In this document: piece by piece, positions 23,131 to 32,599 of the stretch
How positions within the stretch are numbered: position 1 is the stretch's first letter
How the letters are laid out: each line of letters opens with the position of its first letter
Origin: Parietaria judaica
Lineage: Eukaryota; Streptophyta; Magnoliopsida; Rosales; Urticaceae
Length of the DNA: 64,000 bases
Assembly (NCBI GenBank): GCA_954871525.1
Contig: OX940870.1
Location: 8,463,501 to 8,527,500 of the forward strand
Reading direction: 5' to 3'
Notes under the pieces: generated by a model
Told to the model about the DNA's origin: nothing
Databases searched by the model: none
What the model saw: the letters and a program-made list of their open reading frames with translations, nothing else
Program-made: the position numbers and the translations under genes

Positions 23131-23681
23131 TCAAGATCGTTGCTTTGCTTCTGCATCATGTTTTCTCCAAGGATTTAGCGCTTCCCTCATCGCCAGCGCC
23201 TCCGGGGAGCCCTCCTGTGTGCGTTTTTCCGACTCCAAAACTGTAACTTTCTCGTCTACAAACACGAAAGCAGAAAAAGGGAATTCACAACTCAATCAAA
23301 CTAACAAAAGAAACACAATACAAACACCACTACAAGTAATATGACAAGTCCTGAGAGTAAAAGGAGAAGCATTCAAATTCTCAAACCTGTTTCACCAAAA
23401 TCACAAAAAACTACAGAATTCAACATTGAACTCAAGAAAGTCAAACTAGTAATCGATGGACATTTCTGCAAGTTTTATAATTTTTTGGGGGAGAATTGAA
23501 CAATTTGAAAGAAAAAAGAAGAAGCCATTTTCCCCAAAATTCACAAGAGAATAACGATACTCGAAACTGGAGGAATGAAGGGTCACTCACAAAAACCAGT
23601 CTTGATCATGAAGAACTCCATGGAAGCTCCGACCAGAGCTGCTCCGACAGAAATCTTCAGATACCAGTTTAAATGCTTCAT
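23131..23681 (-). CDS. Small membrane protein of 71 residues, conserved-looking, function unknown
   Basis: Two coding exons, 23591-23681 and 23131-23255, join with GT-AG borders at a split Tyr codon into 71 residues. The N-terminus (MKHLNWYLKISVGAALVG, continuing to FFMIKTGF) forms one membrane-spanning helix (about residues 7-29). The rest is charged and hydrophilic and ends with a helix-like ALNPWRKHDAEAKQRS. The layout resembles small organelle membrane proteins, but I do not recognise a named family. A 5' UTR intron (about 23683-23787) has a T(24) tract just before its AG, so the first exon is non-coding. Consistent phase, splice sites and lack of stops argue that it is real. Confidence 0.7.
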
Positions 23682-23682
23682 A

Positions 23683-24060
23683 CTGCAAAAAAAAAAAAAA
23701 AAAAAAAAAAAGTCGCGTTTCGTAAGAGAAGAAGAAACTGAGCTTGGGTTTGATTGAATATCCGTTCATGATTTGATATAAACATACCTGAAAGTGAGAG
23801 TAGCTTTCAAAGTTCGAGCTTCGAAGACGCAGCGATTTCTTGAACAGTTACAGAAACGAGGAGAAGAGAATCAAGGAGGCTTTTCCAAGCAAATTACATG
23901 TCGTTTTTGTTTGCCACTACTTTTTTTAATTGTCGTTTTTTTTTGTTTAGTGATTTCAAGACGTGTCGTTCTTATCATTTAATTGATTTTGTGTTAAATC
24001 ATATTGTTTTTGTTAATGTGAGCGGCGGGCGAAGCCAGAAAATGTAAACGAGGAGTAGCG
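23683..24060 (-). promoter_or_regulatory. 5' UTR, leader intron and promoter of the 71-residue protein gene
   Basis: The minus strand shows a likely non-coding exon ending CTTTCAG at 23788, a GTATGTTT donor and a long T tract ending TGCAG just before the start codon. Further upstream (23880-24060) lies AT-rich probable promoter DNA. Confidence 0.5.
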
Positions 24061-24698
24061 AAAAATAATATTCCGGGCCACTATTAGCAAATAAGAACTC
24101 ATTTTCAAATACATCCGTTGAACTTGATCAACTATATTAACGAGATTAATATAACTTCATAATTTTATTTTTATTTATTTTTATAATTTTTAGTGTTTAA
24201 GAAGCAATATGCTAGTTGTCGTGGATTTACTTTTACTCTTTCATTGTTGTCGTTTGTAAAATCTTTGTCGATAGATAGTGTTTGGATGGAGAGACATTGA
24301 CAACTGTTTAGACTTTGTAAAGGAAGTGTAATAGATTTATATTTCGGTACCACACAAATCAATTATTACATACTTTGATTTTCTATTTTTAAGTTATATG
24401 TAGTAAAATTATTTTAAATAAGTACCAAAATTCAAAATTAAAGATTATGTAGTAATAAATATAAAAGTCAAAGACTACATGGAAAATTTAAGTATGAAAG
24501 TTGCATAAAAAAGACTGTTTTTATTGACTTTTATGTTAAATTCTTACTAAAATCAAGTTTTCATAAACTAAACAAAAGTTTCCCCCCATATGAAGTATAA
24601 ATTGAAATTTTTAAATTAAAATTTGTTCAAAAAACATTGACAGAATCGCGGAAAAAAAAAAGTGTATGTGTATAATTCCCATTTGTTTTGTTGCAAAA
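24061..24698. other. AT-rich intergenic DNA
   Basis: No gene, RNA or clear repeat recognised. Confidence 0.5.
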
Positions 24699-24902
24699 TT
24701 GCCAAGCTCTTATTTTGTGTCTCCCGCCATATTTTCACCCCCGAACTGCATGCCGCGTTTTTAAACTTATTAAAAATATACCATTTTTAATTAAAAAAAT
24801 TGATTTATCAATAATAAATAATGGTATATTTAATGGATTTTAAAACGTGACGCATTTCTAAACGAAAATATGACGGAATACACAAAATAAGAGTCTAGCA
24901 AC
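24699..24902. mobile_element. Long-TIR MITE
   Basis: Two arms of roughly 80-90 bp (for example GCTCTTATTTTGTGT ... CATATTTTC on the left and GAAAATATG ... ACACAAAATAAGAG on the right) are inverted repeats around a short AT-rich centre. Nothing is encoded. The target duplication is uncertain. Confidence 0.7.
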
Positions 24903-25008
24903 TTTAGTATAAAAAAAAAAAAAGCTTTAATGTCTATTTCTTAAAACATTTGAGCACTAATACCACCATTTTCCCGGCATATTAACATTGGAGACAAACT
25001 ATTTACTT

Positions 25009-26003
25009 GGGGTGAAACCGGTACGGATAATCGGTAAATTAGTATTTTTTGGTATTGGTATTGAAAAATCGAGGTTTTTATTTTTTTTTTGTATTGATAT
25101 TGGTATCGGTTTTGAAATTCACTGGTTTTTTTTTTTTATCAAACCGAGACCGAGATCGAGAAAAAAGAAAAGAAAACCGATAATGATCACTAAAAATCTG
25201 CTAATTAAACGATTTTCAGCTGCTTTAAATAATGAAAACAATGGATTAAAAATGAGATTTTATTTTGAAGTTCCAATTCTTTCATATTTCAAGTAATTCA
25301 GTTCCAAAATGAGATGTATCTAAACTCTACAGTTACAAACCTGAATCGATTTTGAGAAGCAATTCAGGGAGCAGGAATGGAAGAGAGGACCTGTTCAAAA
25401 ATCAAAATCACGATCAAAATGAAGAAGATGTGGATTGATTACCAACAATCTGATTCAACGTATCTTTGCTTTTGTAATTCAAACTCAGAATTTGATTAGC
25501 AAAGTTGAAAGTAAACAATGAAGATAAATAAATAAAACTAGAGACTACCCACTTGTTTACTCTGCCGTTTACACTGAATTGGTGATTCCACCGCAAAGCG
25601 TAATCAGAAAATGAATCTGCGAATCAAGGGAAGAAAGGACGAGTCGGATGGAGAACAAGACGAACTTCGGACCTCACGGCGGTGGAGAGATCTCGGCGAC
25701 GGAGAAGGAAGAGAGCGAGAGGAGGAGAAGAGGGCGAAATGAGGGAAAGTGAGAGTGAGGCATAGAATTTAAAAGGACACGTAGTATAATCTAAAACGAC
25801 ATGTAGTTCACAACCGAAACCGATACCAAAATTCGAGAAATTTGGTATCAGTAGTTTCTCGGTAACGGTATCGGAAACCGATAACCGATAAGTATCGGCT
25901 CTTGGTTTAAAATTAAATTTATCATATTAAAAAAAAAACGATCCGAGATCGATACCGAAACCGAGACGATACCGATAAACGGTTACAAAATTTTCACCCC
26001 TAA
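25009..26003. mobile_element. MITE-like or non-autonomous element with GGGGTGAAA ends
   Basis: The left end GGGGTGAAACCGGTACGG and right end TTTTCACCCCTA are inverted repeats. Subterminal zones at both ends are packed with CCGATAACCGATA/GGTATCGGTTTTG words. The centre (about 25620-25760) is a GC-rich GA/GGAG-rich block. It belongs to the same broad group as 13526, 39898, 42475 and 53479. No transposase; target duplication not clear. Confidence 0.6.
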
Positions 26004-26039
26004 TCCTTTTGTTAGTGATCATCGATGTGAAAGGTGTGC

Positions 26040-26530
26040 ACATCAATTCTCGGACTAAACAATTTATTTCGGGAGCTGCCGAGGTGGCATGATGGACTTT
26101 CGAGTTCACCGCTTTCACCTCGGACTTTACTTTCTCAAGTATCGTCTCGAGTCCTTTGAGCCATGCCGAAAAAGTCTGGTCGGGATTGAGAATGAAGTTG
26201 TTGTTTTAATCGCCCTGAGTGAGGAACGAGAATGCCACAGGGGGTGTATTCTCCCCGATGCAAACGGGGTTGTTCATCGCGTTACCAGTCCGCACGGGGT
26301 TGGGACGCATTGGCGATGGAGGAGGCTGCGCGTCGGGAGCTCGAGCTGGCCCTGTCCCAGTGGGGTCTGGAATCCGAGGTCGTCAGAACGGTTCGACATT
26401 CCATAGTTGGATTGAATTGACCCCCAATCCTGTACCTTGGTACATAGGCGAGGTGGTCCTAGCCACAACCTTTTGATTCATCGGGCTTTGGAGGCCCGTG
26501 GTGAGATTTTGTCCCTCCAATCCGCCCGAA
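26040..26530 (-). pseudogene. Gypsy gag remnant (continuation)
   Basis: Minus-strand pieces such as LKGLETILEKVKSEVKAV and ELMCTPFTSMI look like more gag coiled coil and the PFT box upstream of the capsid domain. Stops interrupt. It continues the same orientation as 31171-31490 across the Copia insertion. Confidence 0.5.
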
Positions 26531-26535
26531 GTGTT

Positions 26536-26771
26536 TATAATAACAGAGAGCTTTTTGGATTTCTAAATTTTTGTATTGCAGAGGCCAAAATAGCCAAAAT
26601 ATATACACCAAGAGGTTACAACTATAACAACGCATTATAAGGAAATAAAATGTTGAATAGTTAAACTAATTGACTCAATATAAAACAAGTGGAAAAAAAA
26701 GAAACGTGTAGCATTTGAATTGATCTCAAGTTGTTGGAGTCTTATGGAGTTGTGATGATGATGTGTCAATA
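26536..26771 (-). repeat. Copia 3' LTR (minus orientation)
   Basis: 236 bp direct copy of 30935-31170. The polyprotein frame ends inside it at 26726, about 15 codons past the LTR border. The tract just upstream (AGTTTGAGGAGGCG) serves as polypurine tract. Confidence 0.93.
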
Positions 26772-29059
26772 CGCCTCCTCAAACTAGCGGTTCCATCGGC
26801 AATAGCTAGTTTGGATCGTAGAAACGAGAAACGAGTCTTGTGAAGTGGCTTTGTGAGAAGGTCGGCCAACTGATCCTTTGTACTAATGTGAGAAACTGTG
26901 AGAAGTCCCTTCGCGACAATGTCACGTACAAAGTGAATGTCAATAGAGATATGCTTCATACGGGAATGCATGACCGGATGTAACGAGAGATGGGTGGCAC
27001 CAATATTGTCACAATAAAGAGTCGGGGTAATCTGTAGTGGAAGGCGCAATTCAGTGAATAAGCTTTGAATCCATCGGACCTCACAAGTGGCAGTTGCGAG
27101 AGCCCGATATTCGGCTTCTGTCAAAGAGCGTGCCACAACCTTTTGCTTCCGAGAACTCCAAGAGATGGGATTATCACCCAAGAAGATGACATAAGCTGAA
27201 GTGGATGTACGATCTTTGGGGTTTCCGGCCCAATCTGCATCAGAAAAGGCGCGTAGAGTAGGCGAGGTGCGACGACGCAATAGAAGACCATGATTAATCG
27301 ATCCCTTTAGATAACGCAACACTCTTTTTACAGACCCCCAGTTTTCCTCCGTTGGATTTGAAGACGATTGAGCTAATCGGTTCACAGCAAAGGCAATGTC
27401 GGGGCGAGTTAAAGATAAGTATTGCAGTTCACCGATGGCTTGTCGAAATCGAGAAATGTCAGAGAGAGAATCAGAGGAGGTGGGTCGAGAGTTTTCTTGT
27501 GCCATCGGTGTGGAGAGAGGTTTAGCGCCATCCATTTTGTGACGCTTCAAGATGTCGCCAATATACTTATGTTGAGATAAAAGTAAACCTTCCCGACAAG
27601 GTAAGACATCAATACCAAGAAAGTAAGAGAGAGCACCAAGATCTTTCAGTGCAAATGTCTTGCTTAACTTAATGATAATGTTGGAGATAAGGGTCTGATT
27701 ATTTCCAGTGAAGACGATATCATCAACATACACAAGTAAGTATAAGTGATCACTATCATGATGGTACAGGAAAAGAGACGAATCTGAACGGGACTGGATA
27801 AAGCCAAGAGAAATCAGTGCGGTGCTTAAAGCACGATACCATTCTCTAGGGGCTTGCTTAAGTCCATAAAGAGTTTTGCGCAAACGGCAAATATGAGACG
27901 GGCGAGTGGCATCGATAAACCCTGGCGGCTGCTGCATATAAATTTCTTCAGATAAATTTCCATGAAGAAATGCATTGCTTACATCCAGTTGGCGAATCGG
28001 CCAATCATGCATGAGAGCAACCGATAAAACTGAGCGAATAGTGACTGGCTTCACAACTGGACTAAAGGTTTCTGTGTATTCCAATCCCGGATGCTGATGA
28101 AATCCCTTAGCAACCAGTCGTGCTTTATACTTGTCCACGGTACCATCAGATTTTCTTTTAACACGAAAAACCCATTTGCAGCCGATGATGTTGCGAGCCG
28201 TGTGACTAGGAACAAGTTCCCACGTGCCATGACGCATTAAAGCATTAAATTCTTCCGACATCGCTGCTCGCCAAAGAGGATCCTTAACCGCCGAGGAAAC
28301 ACAAGAGGGTTCAAAAGGAAGCGGAAGGGGATATTTCGAGGACGCATAAGCACGCTTTGGGCACCGAATATTATTCATAAGACGTGTTGTCATTGTGCGT
28401 GTAGGAGCGATAGAAACTTCAGACTCGTCTGGCATGTGCGATGGTTGTGCCTCAATGATCGGTGCATTTGAGGCAATTGGGGTAGAAGACTGAGCGTTCT
28501 CCATGGTCGACGATAGAGGTGGCAGGGATGAAGTGTTGGTCACAATAGGAACTGAAATCTGGATTGGCGGAGAAGAGCCCGTGGAGCAGCAAAGTCGGTA
28601 AGGCGTGCGGTTAGTTTGCGCTGAATCGCCAATACTTGCTCCTGGGAATTGATCTTCCCGAAATATTACATGACGCGATATGAAGACCCGTTTTGCTTTC
28701 GGATCATAGCATTTATAGGCGCTCTGTGAGAGAGAGTATCCCAAGAATATGCAGGCACGCGATGGTGATTCCAATTTATGTGACGTATATGGTTTTAGCC
28801 AGGGGAAGCAAAGACACCCAAAAACACGCAGCTTCGCATAGTTTGGCAATTTCTGAAATAAAGCTTCATATGGACATCGACCATTCAATAAGGAAGTAGG
28901 CATCCTGTTATATAAATATGCAGCCGTTTCCAAGGCATAAGACCAGAACCGAATAGATAAACCAGAGTGAGATAAGAGTGTACGCCCAATAGTTACGAGA
29001 TGCCGATGATGTCGTTCTGCTGTCCCATTTTGTTGTGAAGTGTGTGGAGCTGTTTTATA
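26726..29059 (-). pseudogene. Copia integrase end, reverse transcriptase and RNase H (same frame, after the stop)
   Basis: Continues directly in frame after the TAG: HTSQQNGTAERHHRHL with the integrase catalytic Glu, then ETAAYLYNRMPTSLLNG, the reverse transcriptase (DVSNAFLHGNLSEEIYMQQP; YVDDIVFTG), and RNase H (FSDADWAGNPKDRTSTS; SLTEAEYRALA; DQLADLLTKPL). No further stop or frameshift is visible over 777 codons. It ends at 26726, inside the 3' LTR. A lone stop suggests very recent decay or a mobilisable copy if read through. Confidence 0.92.
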
Positions 29060-30889
29060 CTAGCTTATCCCTTGGCTAGCAAAGTAACGTTGTAAGGCAA
29101 TGAATTCACCCCCGTTGTCAGAGTAGAAGTTTTTTATTTTTGTGCCAAATTGTTTTTCAACTAGCGCCTGAAATAACGGAAATACGCCGGCCACTTGCGA
29201 CTTTGCTTTTAGCGGATATAACCAATTATACTTCGTGAAATGGTCCACAAACAATAAATAGTACTTGTCTCCAGAGATTGATGGAGATGAGGTGGATCCC
29301 CATACGTCTGCATATACATAATCCAAGCAACAAGAACTTTGAAGAGAAGTAGAGACAAACGGCAGCTGATGGCTTTTATTCAAATCACAAGAATTACAAG
29401 AGTTGAATGAACGTGCTGTACTCAAAGGAAGCTTGAACTTATTAATTAAACGAGAACAAGTCGTATTATTCGGATGACCAAAATGAGAATGCCAACAATC
29501 GGATGATGTTCTGACGCCAAGATACGCAACCGGTGAATCATGTAAGCGGGCTGGCAACTTAAGTTGATAGATCCCATTCTCACATCTCCCTTGAAGAAGC
29601 TTCACTCCTGTGACCTGATCCTTCACAATAAAGTGATAAGGGTGAAGTTCCATAAAGACTCTGTTTGTCTTTGTAGATTGATGAACAGATAATAAATTTT
29701 GATGTGCAGCAGGAACACAAAGAACATTGGATAATGATAAATTGCGAATAGGGTGCGAAATATCAGAGGAACCAATGTGAGTAATTTGTAAACCTGAACC
29801 ATCTGCGATGTTAACTTCATCAGTTCCGTCATATTCCGAGTGGATGGAGAGATTGGCAAGATCAGGCGTTAAATGATGATTTGCACCGGAGTCGACTAAC
29901 CATTGATTGTTATCAGTAACGCGAGTGGGCGCGGAAGCATTATAGGCAGTGAATCGGTACTGACGGCATTGACGTGCCGTGTGATTCGGAATTCCATATA
30001 GCTGGCATACAACAGAGGGCCGAGAATTTGAGTTGTTATTGGAGAATTTATGGCTGCCACGATAATTGTTCTTGCCGCCACGGCTGTGATGAGATGATTG
30101 CCGTCCATGGTGATTGTTGAATCGAGAAAACCGTTGTTGGGGACGTTGACCTCCGCTGGAGTGAGAGTGACTGTGTTGAGGGTGGTGAGCGGCGTAATTC
30201 GCGGTTGCAACAAGGTTTGCATTCTGAGATTCAAGGCGTTTGAGATACGCCTCATGTGCTACAAGAAGATCATGTAACTCTTCAAAGGAAATTGATGTTT
30301 CCCGAGCTCGGATTGGAGCGGCTATCTCTCTATACGCGGCTCCCAATCCATTCAGGACATATAACGTCACATCGTCATCAGATATAGGTTTGTCGATGAC
30401 GGCTAGCTCGTCAACCTTCGCTTTAATGTTGTGGAGAAAGGTTGAGACAGACTGGTCTCCAAGAGCTGCTTGGGAGAGGTTGTCTTTGAGCTGCATAACC
30501 CGCGTGCGCGAGCGATTGGCAAAGAGGCGGGATAAGGCCGCCCAGGCCGCTTTCGAAGTTTGTGCGGCAGAAACCATAGGGATAATCTCGGCCGAGAGAG
30601 ATCCTAAAAGAGCAGAGAGAATTAATTTGTCCTGTCGAAACCAGTGAACATAGGCAGCCGACGGTTGACCATCGGTAAGTGGTGGCTGTGCAGTGTCGCC
30701 GGTGAGATATCCGACGAGATCATAGCCATAAAAAAGAGATAGAACAAGATTTCTCCAAGATGGGTAATTTGTGGAGGTTAAAGACAGTGGGATTTGTTGA
30801 TGGCCATTTATTGTGATGAGAGTAGGACTAGACGATGAGATAGGAATCCCGGTTTGCTGAGAGGCGGCGGAATCAGCTGAGTTGGCCAT
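29060..30889 (-). pseudogene. Copia gag-protease-integrase part of polyprotein (to in-frame stop)
   Basis: Codons 1-609 from MANSADSAASQQTG, starting just after the primer-binding site. A UBN2-like gag (about 1-270) is followed by a zinc knuckle reading CQLYGIPNHTARQC, where Tyr replaces the second Cys; a protease site LVDSGANHHLT (about residue 335); an integrase zinc finger (HFGHPNN ... CNSCDLNKSH); and the integrase core with YADVWG and FYSDNGGEF. A TAG at 29060-29062 interrupts the frame in the integrase core, before the catalytic Glu. The product packages and integrates the element's cDNA. Apart from this stop and the knuckle change it looks intact. Confidence 0.92.
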
Positions 30890-30921
30890 TGGATCGGAAA
30901 AAAAATGTCGTGAGACAATGA

Positions 30922-30934
30922 GGATCTGATACCA
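30922..30934 (-). other. Copia primer-binding site (initiator tRNA-Met)
   Basis: TGGTATCAGATCC directly abuts the LTR end on the minus strand. TGGTATCAGA is the complement of the initiator tRNA-Met 3' end used by most plant Copia elements. Confidence 0.9.
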
Positions 30935-31170
30935 TATAATAACAGAGAGCTTTTTGGATTTCTAAATTTTTGTATTGCAGAGGCCAAAATAGCCAAAATA
31001 TATACACCAAGAGGTTACAACTATAACAACGCATTATAAGGAAATAAAATGTTGAATAGTTAAACTAATTGACTCAATATAAAACAAGTGGAAAAAAAAG
31101 AAACGTGTAGCATTTGAATTGATCTCAAGTTGTTGGAGTCTTCTGGAGTTGTGATGATGATGTGTCAATA
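30935..31170 (-). repeat. Copia 5' LTR (minus orientation)
   Basis: 236 bp, identical to 26536-26771 except one base (A/C). It lies next to the primer-binding site at about 30922-30934. Confidence 0.93.
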
Positions 31171-31490
31171 GTGTTTTCCACCATGGTGATTCCCAGTGTG
31201 ACTTGAATCTCAGAGAAGTCTATGGTTCTGCCTGGTCCGAGATTTCTCCGTGGTGCAGAGGAGAACTGGGTTTTCATCATCTGACCGCTTTGGGTAAAGT
31301 TCCCTTGATCTCAGATTGTTTCGCGGGAAGGTCTTCCAATTTACTTTGGAATTCCTTCCTTGATTCCGTGTTCTCTTCGAGCTGTTTCAGGATAGTCTCC
31401 AATTCATGGCTCTAATGGTATTATCAGTTACGGGTTCCGTCGGGTTCGCCGCGGAGGGGTTCTTGCTAGAATCGTCGTTCGTCATCTACA
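31171..31490 (-). pseudogene. Gypsy gag N-terminal remnant
   Basis: After the primer-binding site the minus strand reads MTNDDSSKNPSAANPTEP, then ELETILKQLEENTES and EFQSKLEDLPAKQSEIKG, a charged coiled-coil start typical of plant Gypsy gag, broken by stops and frameshifts. It ends where the Copia element inserted. Confidence 0.6.
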
Positions 31491-31561
31491 AGCTCGTTTG
31501 CTTGGTAATTGTTGGTTGGGTATGAATCTATATAGATTTCCCACAGATGGCGCCAAACTAT

Positions 31562-32152
31562 TGACGTGAATAATCACGGTCCAAATTTTCACGAAATAAC
31601 TTGGTTTCGGTTTTCCTTAGAGCGAAGATCCTTTGAGAATAAAATGGATCCTGTATAGATTTAAATGTAAAGTGCAAAGAGCGTGAAACAAGATCTTTGA
31701 TTTTGTAAGAGTGATTACAAAGAGATTGCCAAGTAAAAATATTGATATGAACTCGTCCCCTTTGATGTACAATGTATTCTATATTTATAGCCTTATATCT
31801 CCAGCGTATCTTTTTCTTCTTCATCCCCAACGGCTACTAGCCTTGATCTCGTCTGTCCATTGAGAAACTAGCACGTGTAAAGGTGCTCTCGGGTTCTTTG
31901 TAGTTGAATCTTTCTTCCTCGACGTGTCTTTTGTTGAGCCGGTCAATATGGGGTTTCGTGGGCCTACTTTTCGGGGTTGCTTAGTCTTCGAAGACCGAAT
32001 GAGGAAAAGATCTCCAGTGGGCTTTTCGTGATAGGGCGCTTATCGTGCTTCGTCGGGTTGGGCCTAAGCGGTTGGATGCCGAACTGTATCATGTCGTTTG
32101 TAGTTTCTGATTGGGATGTCGTTTTTGTGAAGGACGAAATCCAACATCAACA
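31562..32152 (-). repeat. LTR of the degenerate Gypsy element
   Basis: Minus strand begins TGTTGATGTTGG and ends TTCACGTCA, so it has TG...CA ends. A TATA box (CTATAAATATAG) lies near 31778-31792. It is followed within a few bases by the palindromic TGGCGCCA core at 31548-31555, a frequent primer-binding site start in plant Gypsy elements. Confidence 0.7.
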
Positions 32153-32599
32153 ATATCTAGTTGTCGTTTTGTTCAAACCTTGGAATACATGCGGAAAAAA
32201 TATTTTATATTTGCAAAAAATATGACGACATTCCATACACCGAGTATGATTTGTTATGATACGTGTGTTAAAAGTACCACGAAATAGCATCTTATACGCA
32301 ACATATTCCAAATTTTATTTTATCGTGGCAGAGCTCTAAAAAACTAAGTAAATCTTACCGTACGTTTTGAAATTTATTTTTATCATGGAAAAAATTATAA
32401 AAACCGAAAAATTAGTACTGCCTTAAGATCCAAATTTCTAACGGCTGAACCATATTTTAAATTATGATATTTTTACCGCAAATATTCAATTTTTTTAACT
32501 TATAAGTATATTTGCCGGAAATATCCCTACAAAATTCAACGACCGAACGAAGCTCCCGCTAAACTCAGACGAGTTATCAATTTTCCCGGCGACACAGCC
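32153..32599 (+). promoter_or_regulatory. Promoter and 5' UTR of BRIZ1
   Basis: AT-rich DNA between the Gypsy LTR and the BRIZ1 start codon. No clear TATA could be singled out. The LTR border at 32152 puts retroelement DNA about 450 bp upstream of the coding start. Confidence 0.4.

Larger units (their letters stand above)
26536..31170 (-). mobile_element. Nearly intact Ty1/Copia LTR retrotransposon with TA...TA LTR ends, TSD GTGTT
   Basis: Two 236-bp LTRs (26536-26771 and 30935-31170) differ at one base by eye. The five-base duplication GTGTT lies at 26531-26535 and 31171-31175. On the coding (minus) strand each LTR starts TATTGACACATC and ends GTTATTATA, so the usual TG...CA ends are replaced by TA...TA. 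A primer-binding site TGGTATCAGATCC (initiator tRNA-Met) directly follows the 5' LTR. The internal region is one long frame with a single stop. It inserted into the older Gypsy remnant and is the youngest datable insertion here. Confidence 0.95.
26004..32152 (-). mobile_element. Degenerate Ty3/Gypsy-type element (one LTR plus gag remains), split by a Copia insertion
   Basis: On the minus strand, a 591-bp LTR (32152 down to 31562) is followed by a primer-binding-site-like TTTGGCGCCATCTGTGGG, then gag-like coding remains (31480-31171), the inserted Copia element, and more gag-like remains (26530-26040). Only one LTR is present; the other end is lost near the element at 25009-26003. This fits a LARD-like or truncated Gypsy copy. 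Confidence 0.7.

Noticed and set aside
30240..30647. Plus-strand open frame of 135 codons
   Set aside because: Antisense to the Copia gag coding frame, which has clear homology.
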